Origin: Halopseudomonas salegens
GTDB lineage: Bacteria; Pseudomonadota; Gammaproteobacteria; Pseudomonadales; Pseudomonadaceae
Direction of reading: 5' to 3'
NCBI RefSeq assembly: GCF_900105655.1
Contig: NZ_LT629787.1
Span: 3,732,006-3,796,005 of the forward strand
Length of the DNA stretch: 64,000 nt
Part shown: piece by piece, positions 8,816 to 19,936 of the stretch
How the letters are laid out: each line of letters begins with the position of its first letter
Numbering within the stretch: the first letter of the stretch is position 1
Made by a program: the position numbers and the translations under genes
The notes under the pieces: generated by a model
Database searches by the model: none
The model's input: only the letters and a program-made list of their open reading frames with translations
Told to the model about the DNA's origin: nothing

Positions 8816-10732
8816 ATGGGCAAGATTATCGGTATCGACCTGGGGACTACCAACTCCTGTGTTGCCATTATGGAAAACGGCACGGCGAAAGTCATTGAAA
8901 ACGCGGAAGGTGCGCGCACCACGCCGTCCATCGTCGCCTACAGTAACGACGGTGAGACCCTGGTCGGCCAGTCTGCGAAGCGCCAGTCGGTCACCAACCC
9001 GCACAATACCTTGTTCGCGGTGAAGCGCCTGATCGGCCGTCGGTTTGACGAAGAAGTCGTGCAGAAAGACATCAAGCTGGTGCCTTACAAAATCGTCAAG
9101 GCGGATAATGGCGATGCCTGGGTAGAAGCCAAGGGCGAGAAAATGGCACCACCGCAGGTGTCTGCCGAAGTGCTGAAGAAAATGAAGAAAACCGCCGAAG
9201 ACTACCTCGGCGAGCCGGTTACCGAAGCGGTGATTACCGTGCCGGCCTACTTCAATGACAGCCAGCGTCAGGCGACCAAGGATGCTGGCCGTATCGCCGG
9301 CCTGGAAGTCAAGCGCATCATCAACGAGCCAACGGCTGCTGCACTGGCCTACGGCATGGACAAGGCGCGTGGCGATTCCACCATTGTGGTCTATGACCTG
9401 GGTGGCGGTACTTTCGACGTATCCGTGATCGAAATTGCCGAAGTGGATGGCGAGCACCAGTTCGAAGTGTTGGCGACCAACGGTGATACTTTCCTCGGTG
9501 GTGAAGATTTCGACATCCGGTTGATCGATTACCTGGCTGACGAATTCAAGAAAGACAGCGGTGTGGATCTGCACAATGATCCGCTGGCCCTGCAGCGTCT
9601 GAAAGAAGCCGCAGAGAAAGCCAAGATCGAGTTGTCTTCCAGCCAGCAGACCGAAGTCAACCTGCCGTACATCACGGCTGATGCTTCTGGTCCCAAGCAC
9701 CTGGCGGTCAAAGTGACGCGTTCCAAGCTGGAGTCGCTGGTTGAAGATCTGATCACCCGCAGTCTCGAGCCGTGCAAGGTAGCGATGAAAGACGCCGGTA
9801 TCGACATGAGCGAGCTGAGCGAAGTGATTCTGGTCGGCGGTCAGACCCGTATGCCGATGGTGCAGAAGGCCGTTACCGAATTCTTCGGTAAAGAGCCACG
9901 TAAAGATGTGAACCCGGATGAAGCGGTAGCCGTAGGTGCGGCTATTCAGGGTGCGGTTCTGTCTGGTGATGTGAAAGACGTGCTGCTGCTCGACGTGACG
10001 CCGCTGTCACTGGGTATCGAAACCATGGGCGGTGTGATGACCTCGTTGATCGAGAAAAACACCACTATCCCGACCAAGAAGTCGCAGGTGTTCTCGACCG
10101 CTGATGACAACCAGACGGCAGTAACCATTCACGTGCTGCAGGGTGAGCGCAAACAGGCCGGACAGAACAAGTCACTGGGTCGTTTCGACCTGGCCGACAT
10201 TCCGCCGGCACCGCGCGGCATGCCGCAAATCGAAGTCAGCTTTGACCTCGACGCCAACGGCATCCTTAACGTCTCGGCCAAAGACAAGGCGACCGGCAAG
10301 GAGCAGTCGATTATCATCAAGGCCTCGTCCGGTCTGACCGATGAAGAGATCGAGAAGATGGTGCAGGACGCCGAGGCGAATGCCGAGGAAGATCGCAAGT
10401 TCGAAGAGCTGGTGACGACTCGCAACCAGGGTGACCAGTTGCTGCACGCGACACGCAAGACACTGACCGAAGCCGGTGACAAGGCGACCGATGACGAAAA
10501 AGCGGCCATCGAGTCGGCTCTGAGTGAGCTGGAAGAAACGCTCAAGGGTGATGACAAGGCGGCCATCGAAGCCAAGATCAACGCGTTGTCCGAAGCCTCT
10601 GCGCCACTGGTGCAGAAGATGTATGCCGAACAGGCACAAGGGGCTGAAGGTCAGGCACAGGATGCTGCTGGCGATAACAACGCTGATGATGTCGTTGACG
10701 CGGAGTTTGAAGAGGTCAAGGACAACAAGTAA
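8816..10732 (+). CDS. dnaK: molecular chaperone DnaK (Hsp70)
   Basis: A 638-aa ATP-dependent chaperone. The nucleotide-binding domain opens with IDLGTTNSC and contains [15 protein letters not shown] (phosphate 2 motif) and [13 protein letters not shown] (adenosine motif). The interdomain linker [14 protein letters not shown] leads into the substrate-binding domain, and the C-terminus ends in an acidic tail ([13 protein letters not shown]) typical of proteobacterial DnaK. I chose the ATG at 8816 because the family starts [10 protein letters not shown] and a GGAGAG ribosome-binding site is just upstream; an in-frame start 7 codons earlier is not supported. It has its own sigma-32 promoter and precedes dnaJ. 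Confidence 0.98.
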   Translation: MGKIIGIDLGTTNSCVAIMENGTAKVIENAEGARTTPSIVAYSNDGETLVGQSAKRQSVTNPHNTLFAVKRLIGRRFDEEVVQKDIKLVPYKIVKADNGDAWVEAKGEKMAPPQVSAEVLKKMKKTAEDYLGEPVTEAVITVPAYFNDSQRQATKDAGRIAGLEVKRIINEPTAAALAYGMDKARGDSTIVVYDLGGGTFDVSVIEIAEVDGEHQFEVLATNGDTFLGGEDFDIRLIDYLADEFKKDSGVDLHNDPLALQRLKEAAEKAKIELSSSQQTEVNLPYITADASGPKHLAVKVTRSKLESLVEDLITRSLEPCKVAMKDAGIDMSELSEVILVGGQTRMPMVQKAVTEFFGKEPRKDVNPDEAVAVGAAIQGAVLSGDVKDVLLLDVTPLSLGIETMGGVMTSLIEKNTTIPTKKSQVFSTADDNQTAVTIHVLQGERKQAGQNKSLGRFDLADIPPAPRGMPQIEVSFDLDANGILNVSAKDKATGKEQSIIIKASSGLTDEEIEKMVQDAEANAEEDRKFEELVTTRNQGDQLLHATRKTLTEAGDKATDDEKAAIESALSELEETLKGDDKAAIEAKINALSEASAPLVQKMYAEQAQGAEGQAQDAAGDNNADDVVDAEFEEVKDNK

Positions 10733-10753
10733 GTCCTTGTACGACCGAGCCAG

Positions 10754-10780
10754 GCAACGCGGGATTCATTCCCGCGTTGC
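10754..10780 (+). terminator. hairpin between dnaK and dnaJ (partial terminator or attenuator)
   Basis: Perfect 11-bp arms GCAACGCGGGA / TCCCGCGTTGC enclose a 5-nt loop, followed by TGTTTGTGG. The T-run is interrupted, so partial read-through is likely. This would set a high dnaK to dnaJ ratio, as expected for chaperone and co-chaperone. Confidence 0.7.
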
Positions 10781-10817
10781 TGTTTGTGGCACAGGCCCAT
10801 ATTGAGGGAAACCAAGA

Positions 10818-12775
<1,958 letters not shown>

Positions 12776-12803
12776 GAGCGTCTCTGGTCGTCAGGCAGGC
12801 AAT

Positions 12804-12838
12804 AAAAAACCCGGCTGCGTGAGCAAGCCGGGTTTTTT
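12804..12838. terminator. bidirectional intrinsic terminator between dapB and the convergent hypothetical gene
   Basis: Arms AAAAAACCCGGCT / AGCCGGGTTTTTT are 13 bp and perfectly complementary around a 9-nt loop. The T-run (and A-run for the other strand) lets it work in both directions, as suits its place between convergent genes. Confidence 0.93.
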
Positions 12839-12852
12839 GTGGCTGGCTGGGC

Positions 12853-13617
12853 TCAACCGGTAGTGCTGATACGGAGTTGTTCGCGAGCCAGATTGTTCAG
12901 GGTGTCGGTATTGCGCAGCAGGTAAAAAGCAGCAATGGTCGGCACCCAGTCCTGATAGTAGGTGATCAGGCGGGGCTGGATGAAGCTGTATTGCTGGTCC
13001 AGTTGGGATATCGCAGCAGCCTGCTCGGGCAGCAGGCTGCGCATGGTGCTGAAGCGTTCGACGATGCTGGCATTCATGTCGCTGAAGATGCCTTCGTGGG
13101 TGTCCATGAAATAGACGCCGATCGAGCTGAACATGTTGTTCTGATAAAGCAGCAGGATCTGGTTGGTTTCCAGGCTTTGCTGATGCAGTACGGCAAGGCG
13201 TTCGTCGGCCAGATCGGCATGCTCGGCATAGCGTTCGGCAAGCACCTCGTCCAGCTGGGCATGCGTCTGCATGATGCGGTTGACCGTGGCAAGGTTGTAG
13301 TGCGCCTCGTCTTCCGGCTGGTTTTCCAGGTCACGAATCATGCCGGTGAACTGGTCAAAAACAGTCCTCAAATCGCTGGGATTGTCGATCTGGCGGATGC
13401 GGCTGTCCATGCCGTCCAGGGCCTCGTGGTAAGCCTCCCGGTGGCCGGGTTCACGCACGCGCTGATAAAGGTTGTTGTCGATCAACAGATAGGTGGCAGC
13501 CTTGTAACCCTCACTGCGAATTTCGTGCAGGGTCTGCAGGGTCTGCAGATCAGCCTTGACCAGTGGTGCCAGGCAGAGCAACCCTACCGCTAACAAATAC
13601 TTCAGGTGCTTTGACAT
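12853..13617 (-). CDS. periplasmic helical protein of unknown function
   Basis: A 254-aa protein with a clear signal peptide (KYLLAVGLLCLAPLVKA, cleavage after about residue 22). The mature part is almost entirely predicted alpha-helix, rich in Gln, Leu, Glu and Asp, with no cysteine and no catalytic motif that I recognise. The four-helix-like layout (HEIRSEGYKAATYLL, QPEDEAHYNLATVNRIMQT, SLETNQILLLYQNN) resembles ligand-binding or chemotaxis sensor modules such as the PilJ type, but this is only a resemblance. It stands alone between dapB (convergent, shared terminator) and carA (divergent). I do not recognise the family with certainty. Confidence 0.7.
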   Translation of the reverse strand: MSKHLKYLLAVGLLCLAPLVKADLQTLQTLHEIRSEGYKAATYLLIDNNLYQRVREPGHREAYHEALDGMDSRIRQIDNPSDLRTVFDQFTGMIRDLENQPEDEAHYNLATVNRIMQTHAQLDEVLAERYAEHADLADERLAVLHQQSLETNQILLLYQNNMFSSIGVYFMDTHEGIFSDMNASIVERFSTMRSLLPEQAAAISQLDQQYSFIQPRLITYYQDWVPTIAAFYLLRNTDTLNNLAREQLRISTTG

Positions 13618-13983
13618 GCTCGATTCCCTCGGGGCGTTCTTGTTGTTCTGTGCTGGTCATCTGCAAACACATTCCATGGCGCAGACGCCTTTTAATACAG
13701 ACTGACGTGCAGTTTTAGCACAGTTGGCGAACAGAATGAATACTTTCGGTCGGTTGTTGGTCAGGCAAGCAGGCACCGAAACAGAGCCTTGCCTGTCCAT
13801 TGATGGGCAAATGGCCGGTGTGGTGTGGATATTTATGCCCTCAGCCGGTAAACTTGCGGGCTAATCTGTCTTTCAGCGCGTATCTGACAATGCCTTGATG
13901 CGGGATGAAGTGGTCATACACCTCATTCCCGCTTTTGTGCAGCCCGCGTTTGGTGAAACGTGTCAGCTCAATCGGAGGTTTTC
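13618..13983 (+). promoter_or_regulatory. carA leader region with attenuator-like hairpin at 13900-13936
   Basis: This 366-bp stretch holds no credible gene. Close to carA, arms GCGGGATGA (13900-13908) and TCATTCCCGC (13923-13932) pair with one bulged base and are followed by TTTT (13933-13936). This has the form of an intrinsic terminator about 48 bp before the carA start. A 9-codon reading frame begins at 13835 but has no good ribosome-binding site. In Pseudomonas carAB is controlled by arginine and pyrimidines through its leader; the hairpin could serve that, but no ArgR box was securely identified. Confidence 0.5.
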
Positions 13984-15120
13984 TTGTCCAAGCCAGCCAT
14001 TCTAGCCCTTGCCGATGGTAGTGTTTTTTACGGTGAGGCCATCGGCGCCGACGGCCACAGTGTCGGCGAGGTCGTGTTCAATACGGCCATGACCGGTTAC
14101 CAGGAGATCCTGACCGATCCGTCCTATTCCCGTCAGATCGTGACCCTGACCTATCCACACATCGGCAATACCGGGGTTACCCCTGAAGATGTCGAGTCTG
14201 ACCGCGTGCACGCCGCCGGGCTGGTTATCCGTGACCTGCCGCTGATGGCCAGCAGCTGGCGCAGCAAGCAATCGCTGGATGACTACCTGCGCGACAACGG
14301 CATTGTCGCCATTGCCGGTATCGATACCCGTCGACTGACGCGGATTCTGCGTGAGAAGGGCTCGCAAAACGGTTGCATCATTGCCGGTGATCAGGTCGAC
14401 GCCGATCAGGCACTCGGGCTGGCGCGTGATTTCCCGGGTCTCAAGGGCATGGATCTGGCCAAAGAGGTCACCGTCAAGGACAGCTACCAGTGGCGCTCCG
14501 GTGTGTGGGCGTTGGCGAGCGATAGTCACCCGGAGCACGCGGATGCCGATCTGCCTTATCACGTGGTGGCCTATGACTACGGCGTCAAGCAGAACATCCT
14601 GCGCATGCTGGTTGCACGTGGCTGCCGCCTGACCGTGGTGCCGGCGCAGACGCCGGCCAGCGAAGTGCTGGCACTGCAGCCTGACGGCGTATTCCTGTCC
14701 AACGGCCCGGGTGATCCGGAGCCCTGTGATTATGCGATCACGGCCATTCGCGAGGTGCTCGAGACCGACATGCCGGTATTCGGTATCTGCCTGGGCCATC
14801 AGCTGCTGGCGCTGGCCTCCGGCGCCAAAACCCTGAAAATGGGCCACGGCCATCACGGGGCCAACCACCCGGTGCAGGATCTGGACAGCGGTGTGGTGAT
14901 GATCACCAGTCAGAATCACGGGTTTGCTGTCGATGAAACCAGCCTGCCGGCTAACCTGCGTGCCACGCACAAGTCATTGTTTGACGGCACCCTGCAGGGT
15001 ATCGAGCGTACCGACAAGGCTGCATTCAGTTTTCAGGGTCACCCGGAAGCCAGCCCGGGCCCGCACGATGTTGCGCCGCTGTTCGACCGTTTCATTGCTG
15101 CCATGGCCGCCCGCCGCTGA
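13984..15120 (+). CDS. carA: carbamoyl-phosphate synthase small subunit CarA
   Basis: Glutaminase subunit that hydrolyses glutamine and channels ammonia to CarB, for arginine and pyrimidine synthesis. It has an N-terminal CPSase small-chain domain and a C-terminal class I amidotransferase domain with the nucleophile in GICLGHQLL and the His/Glu pair in [14 protein letters not shown] chose the TTG at 13984 ([12 protein letters not shown]): it has GGAGG 5 bp upstream, gives the family-like N-terminus and the usual 378 aa. A GTG at 13960 would add 8 unusual residues and lacks a ribosome-binding site. Confidence 0.96.
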   Translation: MSKPAILALADGSVFYGEAIGADGHSVGEVVFNTAMTGYQEILTDPSYSRQIVTLTYPHIGNTGVTPEDVESDRVHAAGLVIRDLPLMASSWRSKQSLDDYLRDNGIVAIAGIDTRRLTRILREKGSQNGCIIAGDQVDADQALGLARDFPGLKGMDLAKEVTVKDSYQWRSGVWALASDSHPEHADADLPYHVVAYDYGVKQNILRMLVARGCRLTVVPAQTPASEVLALQPDGVFLSNGPGDPEPCDYAITAIREVLETDMPVFGICLGHQLLALASGAKTLKMGHGHHGANHPVQDLDSGVVMITSQNHGFAVDETSLPANLRATHKSLFDGTLQGIERTDKAAFSFQGHPEASPGPHDVAPLFDRFIAAMAARR

Positions 15121-15144
15121 GCCCTCAAGGATTTGTAGACGACT

Positions 15145-18100
15145 ATGCCAAAACGTACTGACATCAAAAGCATTCTGATCATCGGCGCCGGCCCTATTGT
15201 GATTGGCCAGGCCTGTGAGTTTGACTATTCCGGCGCTCAGGCGTGCAAGGCGCTGAAGGAAGAAGGCTTCCGCGTCATTCTGGTCAACTCCAATCCGGCG
15301 ACCATCATGACCGACCCGGCGATGGCCGATGCCACCTATATCGAACCGATCAAGTGGCAGACTGTCGAGAAAATCATTGCCAAGGAGCGTCCGGACGCGG
15401 TGCTGCCGACCATGGGTGGCCAGACGGCACTGAACTGCGCTCTGGATCTGGAAAAACACGGCGTACTCGACAAGTACAATGTCGAGATGATCGGTGCCAA
15501 CGCCGATACCATCGACAAGGCGGAAGACCGCTCACGCTTTGACAAGGCGATGAAATCCATCAACCTCGAGTGCCCGCGTTCGGGTATCGCCCATAACATG
15601 CAGGAAGCCTACGGCGTGCTCGATCAGGTTGGCTTTCCGTGCATTATCCGGCCGTCCTTCACCATGGGTGGCACGGGTGGCGGTATCGCTTACAACCGTG
15701 AAGAGTTTGAAGAGATCTGTACCCGCGGTCTGGATTTGTCGCCGACCAACGAGCTGTTGATTGATGAGTCGCTGATCGGCTGGAAGGAATACGAGATGGA
15801 GGTGGTCCGTGACAAGAAGGACAACTGCATCATCGTCTGTTCGATCGAGAACTTCGACCCCATGGGTGTGCACACAGGGGATTCCATTACTGTCGCGCCG
15901 GCGCAAACGCTGACCGACAAGGAATACCAGATCATGCGTAACGCCTCGCTGGCGGTATTGCGTGAGATCGGCGTGGAAACCGGTGGCTCCAACGTTCAGT
16001 TCGGTATCTGCCCGGATACCGGCCGCATGGTCGTGATCGAAATGAATCCACGGGTATCGCGCTCTTCAGCGCTGGCGTCCAAGGCGACCGGTTTCCCGAT
16101 CGCCAAGATCGCTGCCAAGCTGGCCGTGGGCTACACGCTGGACGAGCTGCACAACGATATTACCGGTGGTCGCACCCCGGCGTCCTTCGAACCGGCGATC
16201 GATTACGTAGTGACCAAGATCCCGCGTTTTGCCTTCGAGAAATTCCCCAACGCCGATGCGCGCCTGACCACGCAGATGAAGTCGGTCGGCGAGGTGATGG
16301 CGATTGGGCGCACTTTCCAGGAATCGCTGCAGAAAGCGCTGCGTGGCCTGGAAGTCAGTGCCATGGGGCTGGATCCCAAGGTCGAGCCTACCGATGCCGA
16401 GGCGCGCACGCAGATCACCCGTGAGCTGACCGTGCCGGGTGCTGACCGCATCTGGTATCTGGCGGATGCCTTCCGCATCGGCATGAGCCGTGAAGACGTA
16501 TTTGCCCTGACCAAGATCGATCCCTGGTTCCTGATCCAGCTGGAAGACCTGGTCGCCGAAGAAAAGGCCATTGCCACCGGTGGTCTGGCTGATCTGGATT
16601 ACACCCTGATGCGCCGTCTCAAGCGCAAGGGGTTCTCCGATGCGCGCCTGGCAGAACTGCTGGCGGTGAGCGAGAAGAGTCTGCGTAACCATCGCCACAA
16701 GCTGAAGGTGCTGCCGGTGTACAAGCGGGTGGATACCTGCGCCGCCGAGTTTGCTACCGATACGGCCTATATGTACTCGACCTATGAAGAAGAGTGCGAA
16801 GCCAATCCGACCAGCCGTGACAAGATCATGGTGCTGGGTGGCGGCCCCAACCGCATTGGTCAGGGTATCGAGTTTGACTACTGCTGCGTGCATGCTGCGC
16901 TGGCCATGCGCGAGGACGGTTATGAAACCATCATGGTCAACTGCAACCCGGAAACCGTCTCTACCGACTATGACACTTCCGATCGCCTGTATTTCGAGCC
17001 GGTCACCCTGGAAGACGTGCTGGAAATCGTCCGGGTCGAGAAGCCCAAGGGCGTGATTGTGCAGTATGGCGGTCAGACCCCGCTGAAACTGGCGCGTGCG
17101 CTGGAAGAGGCCGGTGTGCCGATTATCGGTACCAGCCCGGAAGCGATTGACCGCGCCGAAGATCGCGAGCGCTTCCAGCAGATGGTCGAGCGGCTGAAGC
17201 TGTTGCAGCCAGCCAACGATACCGTACGCAGTGAAGAAGAAGCGATTCGTGCGGCGAACAAGATCGGTTACCCGCTGGTCGTGCGTCCGTCTTATGTGCT
17301 GGGCGGCCGGGCGATGGAAATCGTTTACCAGGAAGATGAACTCAAGCGTTATCTGCGTGATGCGGTGAAAGTGTCCAACGACAGCCCGGTGCTGCTGGAT
17401 CACTTCCTCAACTGCGCCATCGAAGTGGACATTGATGCGGTATCCGACGGTACCCACGTAGTCATCGGTGCAATCATGCAGCATATCGAACAGGCCGGCG
17501 TACACTCGGGTGATTCCGCCTGCTCGCTGCCGCCTTACTCCTTGCCGGCTGCAGTGCAGGACGAGATTCGCGAGCAGGTGCGCAAGATGGCACTGGAGCT
17601 TGGCGTGGTCGGCTTGATGAATGTGCAGATGGCAGTGCAGGGTGAGACCATCTATGTGATCGAGGTCAACCCGCGCGCGTCGCGTACCGTGCCTTTTGTG
17701 TCCAAGTGCATCGGTCAGTCATTGGCCAAGATCGCCGCCCGTGTCATGGCCGGCAAGACCCTGGCCGAAGTCGGCTTCACTGAAGAAGTGGTGCCGACCT
17801 ACTTCAGCGTCAAAGAGGCGGTGTTCCCGTTCGCCAAGTTCCCGGGCGTGGATCCTATCCTTGGTCCGGAAATGAAGTCGACAGGTGAGGTGATGGGCGT
17901 CGGTGACAGCTTTGCCGAGGCCTTCGCCAAGTCCCAGGTGGGTGCCGGCGAGCGTTTGCCGACCGAGGGTTGCGTGTTCATCAGTGTGCGTGAAGACGAT
18001 AAGCCCTTTGTGGCCGATGTCGCCCGTGATCTGGTCGAGCTTGGATTTGAGGTGGTCGCTACCAGCGGCACGGCGAAAGTGATCGAGGCGGCCAATATTC

Positions 18101-18360
18101 CGGTACGTCGGGTCAACAAGGTGACCGAAGGCCGTCCGCATATTGTCGACATGATCAAGAATGATGAAATCAGCCTGGTGATCAATACGACCGAGGGCCG
18201 GCAGTCGATTGCCGATTCCTACTCCATTCGACGCAATGCCCTGCAGCACAAGGTCTATTCGACCACTACGCTGGCGGGTGGCGAGGCGATTTGCGAGGCA
18301 TTGAAGTTTGGTCCCGAGCGGGCGGTGCGTCGCCTGCAGGATCTGCACGCGGGGATTTGA
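15145..18360 (+). CDS. carB: carbamoyl-phosphate synthase large subunit CarB
   Basis: A 1071-aa synthetase that makes carbamoyl phosphate from bicarbonate, ammonia and two ATP. Two homologous halves are visible, each with an ATP-grasp domain and N-terminal GxGP motif ([20 protein letters not shown] near residue 13; [17 protein letters not shown] near residue 560). A C-terminal MGS-like allosteric domain of about 130 residues starts near [13 protein letters not shown]; in the family it binds UMP, IMP and ornithine. It lies 24 bp downstream of carA with an AAGGA ribosome-binding site and is followed closely by greA. Confidence 0.98.
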   Translation: MPKRTDIKSILIIGAGPIVIGQACEFDYSGAQACKALKEEGFRVILVNSNPATIMTDPAMADATYIEPIKWQTVEKIIAKERPDAVLPTMGGQTALNCALDLEKHGVLDKYNVEMIGANADTIDKAEDRSRFDKAMKSINLECPRSGIAHNMQEAYGVLDQVGFPCIIRPSFTMGGTGGGIAYNREEFEEICTRGLDLSPTNELLIDESLIGWKEYEMEVVRDKKDNCIIVCSIENFDPMGVHTGDSITVAPAQTLTDKEYQIMRNASLAVLREIGVETGGSNVQFGICPDTGRMVVIEMNPRVSRSSALASKATGFPIAKIAAKLAVGYTLDELHNDITGGRTPASFEPAIDYVVTKIPRFAFEKFPNADARLTTQMKSVGEVMAIGRTFQESLQKALRGLEVSAMGLDPKVEPTDAEARTQITRELTVPGADRIWYLADAFRIGMSREDVFALTKIDPWFLIQLEDLVAEEKAIATGGLADLDYTLMRRLKRKGFSDARLAELLAVSEKSLRNHRHKLKVLPVYKRVDTCAAEFATDTAYMYSTYEEECEANPTSRDKIMVLGGGPNRIGQGIEFDYCCVHAALAMREDGYETIMVNCNPETVSTDYDTSDRLYFEPVTLEDVLEIVRVEKPKGVIVQYGGQTPLKLARALEEAGVPIIGTSPEAIDRAEDRERFQQMVERLKLLQPANDTVRSEEEAIRAANKIGYPLVVRPSYVLGGRAMEIVYQEDELKRYLRDAVKVSNDSPVLLDHFLNCAIEVDIDAVSDGTHVVIGAIMQHIEQAGVHSGDSACSLPPYSLPAAVQDEIREQVRKMALELGVVGLMNVQMAVQGETIYVIEVNPRASRTVPFVSKCIGQSLAKIAARVMAGKTLAEVGFTEEVVPTYFSVKEAVFPFAKFPGVDPILGPEMKSTGEVMGVGDSFAEAFAKSQVGAGERLPTEGCVFISVREDDKPFVADVARDLVELGFEVVATSGTAKVIEAANIPVRRVNKVTEGRPHIVDMIKNDEISLVINTTEGRQSIADSYSIRRNALQHKVYSTTTLAGGEAICEALKFGPERAVRRLQDLHAGI

Positions 18361-18364
18361 TGCG

Positions 18365-18838
18365 ATGAAATATCCAATGACCAAAGAGGGTGCAGAAGCC
18401 CTCGAAGTGGAACTCAAGCACCTCAAGAGTGTGATGCGTCCGCAAATCAGCAAGGCAATTGCCGAGGCGCGTGAGCTGGGTGACCTCAAGGAAAATGCGG
18501 AATACCATGCCGCGCGGGAACAGCAGGGTATGGTCGAGGCGCGCATCCGTGATATCGAAGGTCGTCTGGGTAATGCCCAGATCATCGATATCACCACCAT
18601 TGCGCATACCGGCAAGGTGATATTCGGTACCACGGTCACCATTGCCAATGTGGACACCGACGAAGAGGTGGTTTACCAGATCGTGGGTGAAGATGAGGCG
18701 GAGATCAAGAAGCGCAAGATTTCGGTTACCTCACCCATTGCCCGTGCCCTGATCGGCAAGGAAGAGGGTGACGTGGTGACAGTGCAGACCCCGGGTGGTC
18801 TGGTGGAGTACGAAATCGTCGAGGTCAGCCACCTGTGA
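18365..18838 (+). CDS. greA: transcription elongation factor GreA
   Basis: Stimulates RNA cleavage by backtracked RNA polymerase. The 157-aa protein has the N-terminal antiparallel coiled coil with the acidic tip ([16 protein letters not shown], about 37-52) and the FKBP-like C-terminal domain. The ATG at 18365 is chosen because the family begins MxKYPMTxEGAxxLExEL; it lies 4 bp after the carB stop, so the two are probably co-transcribed. The downstream membrane-protein gene overlaps its stop. Confidence 0.97.
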   Translation: MKYPMTKEGAEALEVELKHLKSVMRPQISKAIAEARELGDLKENAEYHAAREQQGMVEARIRDIEGRLGNAQIIDITTIAHTGKVIFGTTVTIANVDTDEEVVYQIVGEDEAEIKKRKISVTSPIARALIGKEEGDVVTVQTPGGLVEYEIVEVSHL

Positions 18839-19251
18839 GTACGCCTGCGGCCATGCCGGGTTTGCGCGGCGGCCGCATTGCCTGGCAATTGAGTCAGACC
18901 CTGTGGGTAGGGGGTGCCTGGGTATTGCACTTTGTGCTCATGCCGGCCTTGCAGCAATACGGTCTGGCGCCTCGATTGCAGCAGGATCTGGCGGAATACC
19001 TGTATCCACTGATGACCGGATTTGCAGCCGTGTGCATCGCGCTGCAGTTGGCTCTGGTTGCCTGGTTGTTGCGCCGGCGCTTCTGGTCTGACCTGCGCGC
19101 GCAATTGTTGTTGCTGGCGGCCGTCGCCTGCGCCGCATTTTTCGTTCTGCGCGGACTGGGCGAGGTAGACTACTTGAGTGGCCTGGCGTATCTGGTCATG
19201 GCCTTTGCCGGGCTGGTGCTGCTGTTGCAGCGCCGCCCGGACGAAGAGTGA
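18835..19251 (+). CDS. DUF4149-like four-helix membrane protein
   Basis: A 138-aa hydrophobic protein with four predicted membrane helices (about 15-35, 55-80, 85-105, 115-133). The opening [25 protein letters not shown] is characteristic of the DUF4149/TMEM205-like family found at this place, between greA and yhbY, in Pseudomonas. The GTG start overlaps the greA TGA, implying coupling. Function is unknown. Confidence 0.78.
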   Translation: MSTPAAMPGLRGGRIAWQLSQTLWVGGAWVLHFVLMPALQQYGLAPRLQQDLAEYLYPLMTGFAAVCIALQLALVAWLLRRRFWSDLRAQLLLLAAVACAAFFVLRGLGEVDYLSGLAYLVMAFAGLVLLLQRRPDEE

Positions 19252-19566
19252 TCAGAGCTCTTTGTAACGCAACAGGTTGGACAGGTTGCGGTTCGGCTCG
19301 GGGTTGCGTTTGAGCAGTACCGCCATTTTCCCGATCACCTGAACCAGTTCAGCGCCGGTCTGTTTGCACAGCTCGGCGATCAACGCCTGTTTGGCTTCAC
19401 GGTCGCTGACGTTGATGCGAATCTTGATCAGTTCATGGTCGTTGAGTGCACGTTGCAGTTCGGCGATAACGCCTTCACTGGCGCCCTGTTCACTGACCAG
19501 TACCACCGGTTTGAGATGATGGGCGATGCGTTTGAGATCTTTTTTCTGTGCCGAGCTGAGCGCCAT
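19252..19566 (-). CDS. yhbY: ribosome assembly RNA-binding protein YhbY
   Basis: A 104-aa CRM-domain protein that associates with pre-50S particles. It shows the family pattern LSSAQKKDLKRIAHHLKPVV, followed by the GxxxG-like turn and IKIRINVSDREAKQALIAELCKQTGAELVQVIGKMAVLLKRN. The ATG at 19566 gives the correct N-terminus; longer upstream reading frames in the same frame have no family similarity. It is convergent with the DUF4149 gene, whose stop directly abuts its own. Confidence 0.93.
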   Translation of the reverse strand: MALSSAQKKDLKRIAHHLKPVVLVSEQGASEGVIAELQRALNDHELIKIRINVSDREAKQALIAELCKQTGAELVQVIGKMAVLLKRNPEPNRNLSNLLRYKEL

Positions 19567-19936
19567 AAGAATCCGTACAATGTGATGAAAGGGCTGAAAA
19601 GTCGGCCCGGTAAAAGTAGTTCCCAGTATAACCGGCGGATGCCTGCGATGCATAAGGGATTCCCGGTACTGTCGAAAACTGACGGAAAGCGTGCGGCTGG
19701 ACCTTGATGTTTCCATCATCACCCCAAGTATAGAGGGGTATGACGGTGGCAGGGTGGCGCTGTGTACCTTGAAATCCGGCAAGCCGACGAACCTTTGAGG
19801 GGATGGGCTGTTTCGCGACATAGCGGGTTACAGCCACAAGCTGCCGAGCGGTTGAAACTGGTGTAAGGTATTAGGGTCATAGAACTGAATTCAGACAGGC
19901 AGCGACGGAGTTCCGGCGCACCACGAGGGTAGTAAT
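19567..19936 (+). promoter_or_regulatory. 370-bp upstream region of ftsH, with a possible sigma-32 element and a C/G-tract dyad
   Basis: No gene can be supported here, although rlmE (rrmJ/ftsJ) normally lies between yhbY and ftsH. I see no RlmE motif in any frame. A loose heat-shock-like element, CTTGATG (19703-19709), 12 bp, CCCCAAGT (19722-19729), is oriented towards ftsH. Overlapping it is an inverted repeat ACCCC (19721-19725), 9 bp, GGGGT (19735-19739), which could be an operator. A GAGGG ribosome-binding site (19925-19929) serves ftsH. The promoter calls are tentative. Confidence 0.4.

Noticed and set aside
13835..13864. A 9-codon leader peptide upstream of carA
   Set aside because: There is no convincing ribosome-binding site and no run of regulatory codons.
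16066..17505. A 479-codon minus-strand frame opposite carB
   Set aside because: Shadow of carB, which has intact ATP-grasp motifs throughout.
19490..19837. A minus-strand frame of 115 codons upstream of yhbY, and possible rlmE remnants
   Set aside because: No similarity to any known motif, and no RlmE signature in any frame; not annotated as a gene or pseudogene.
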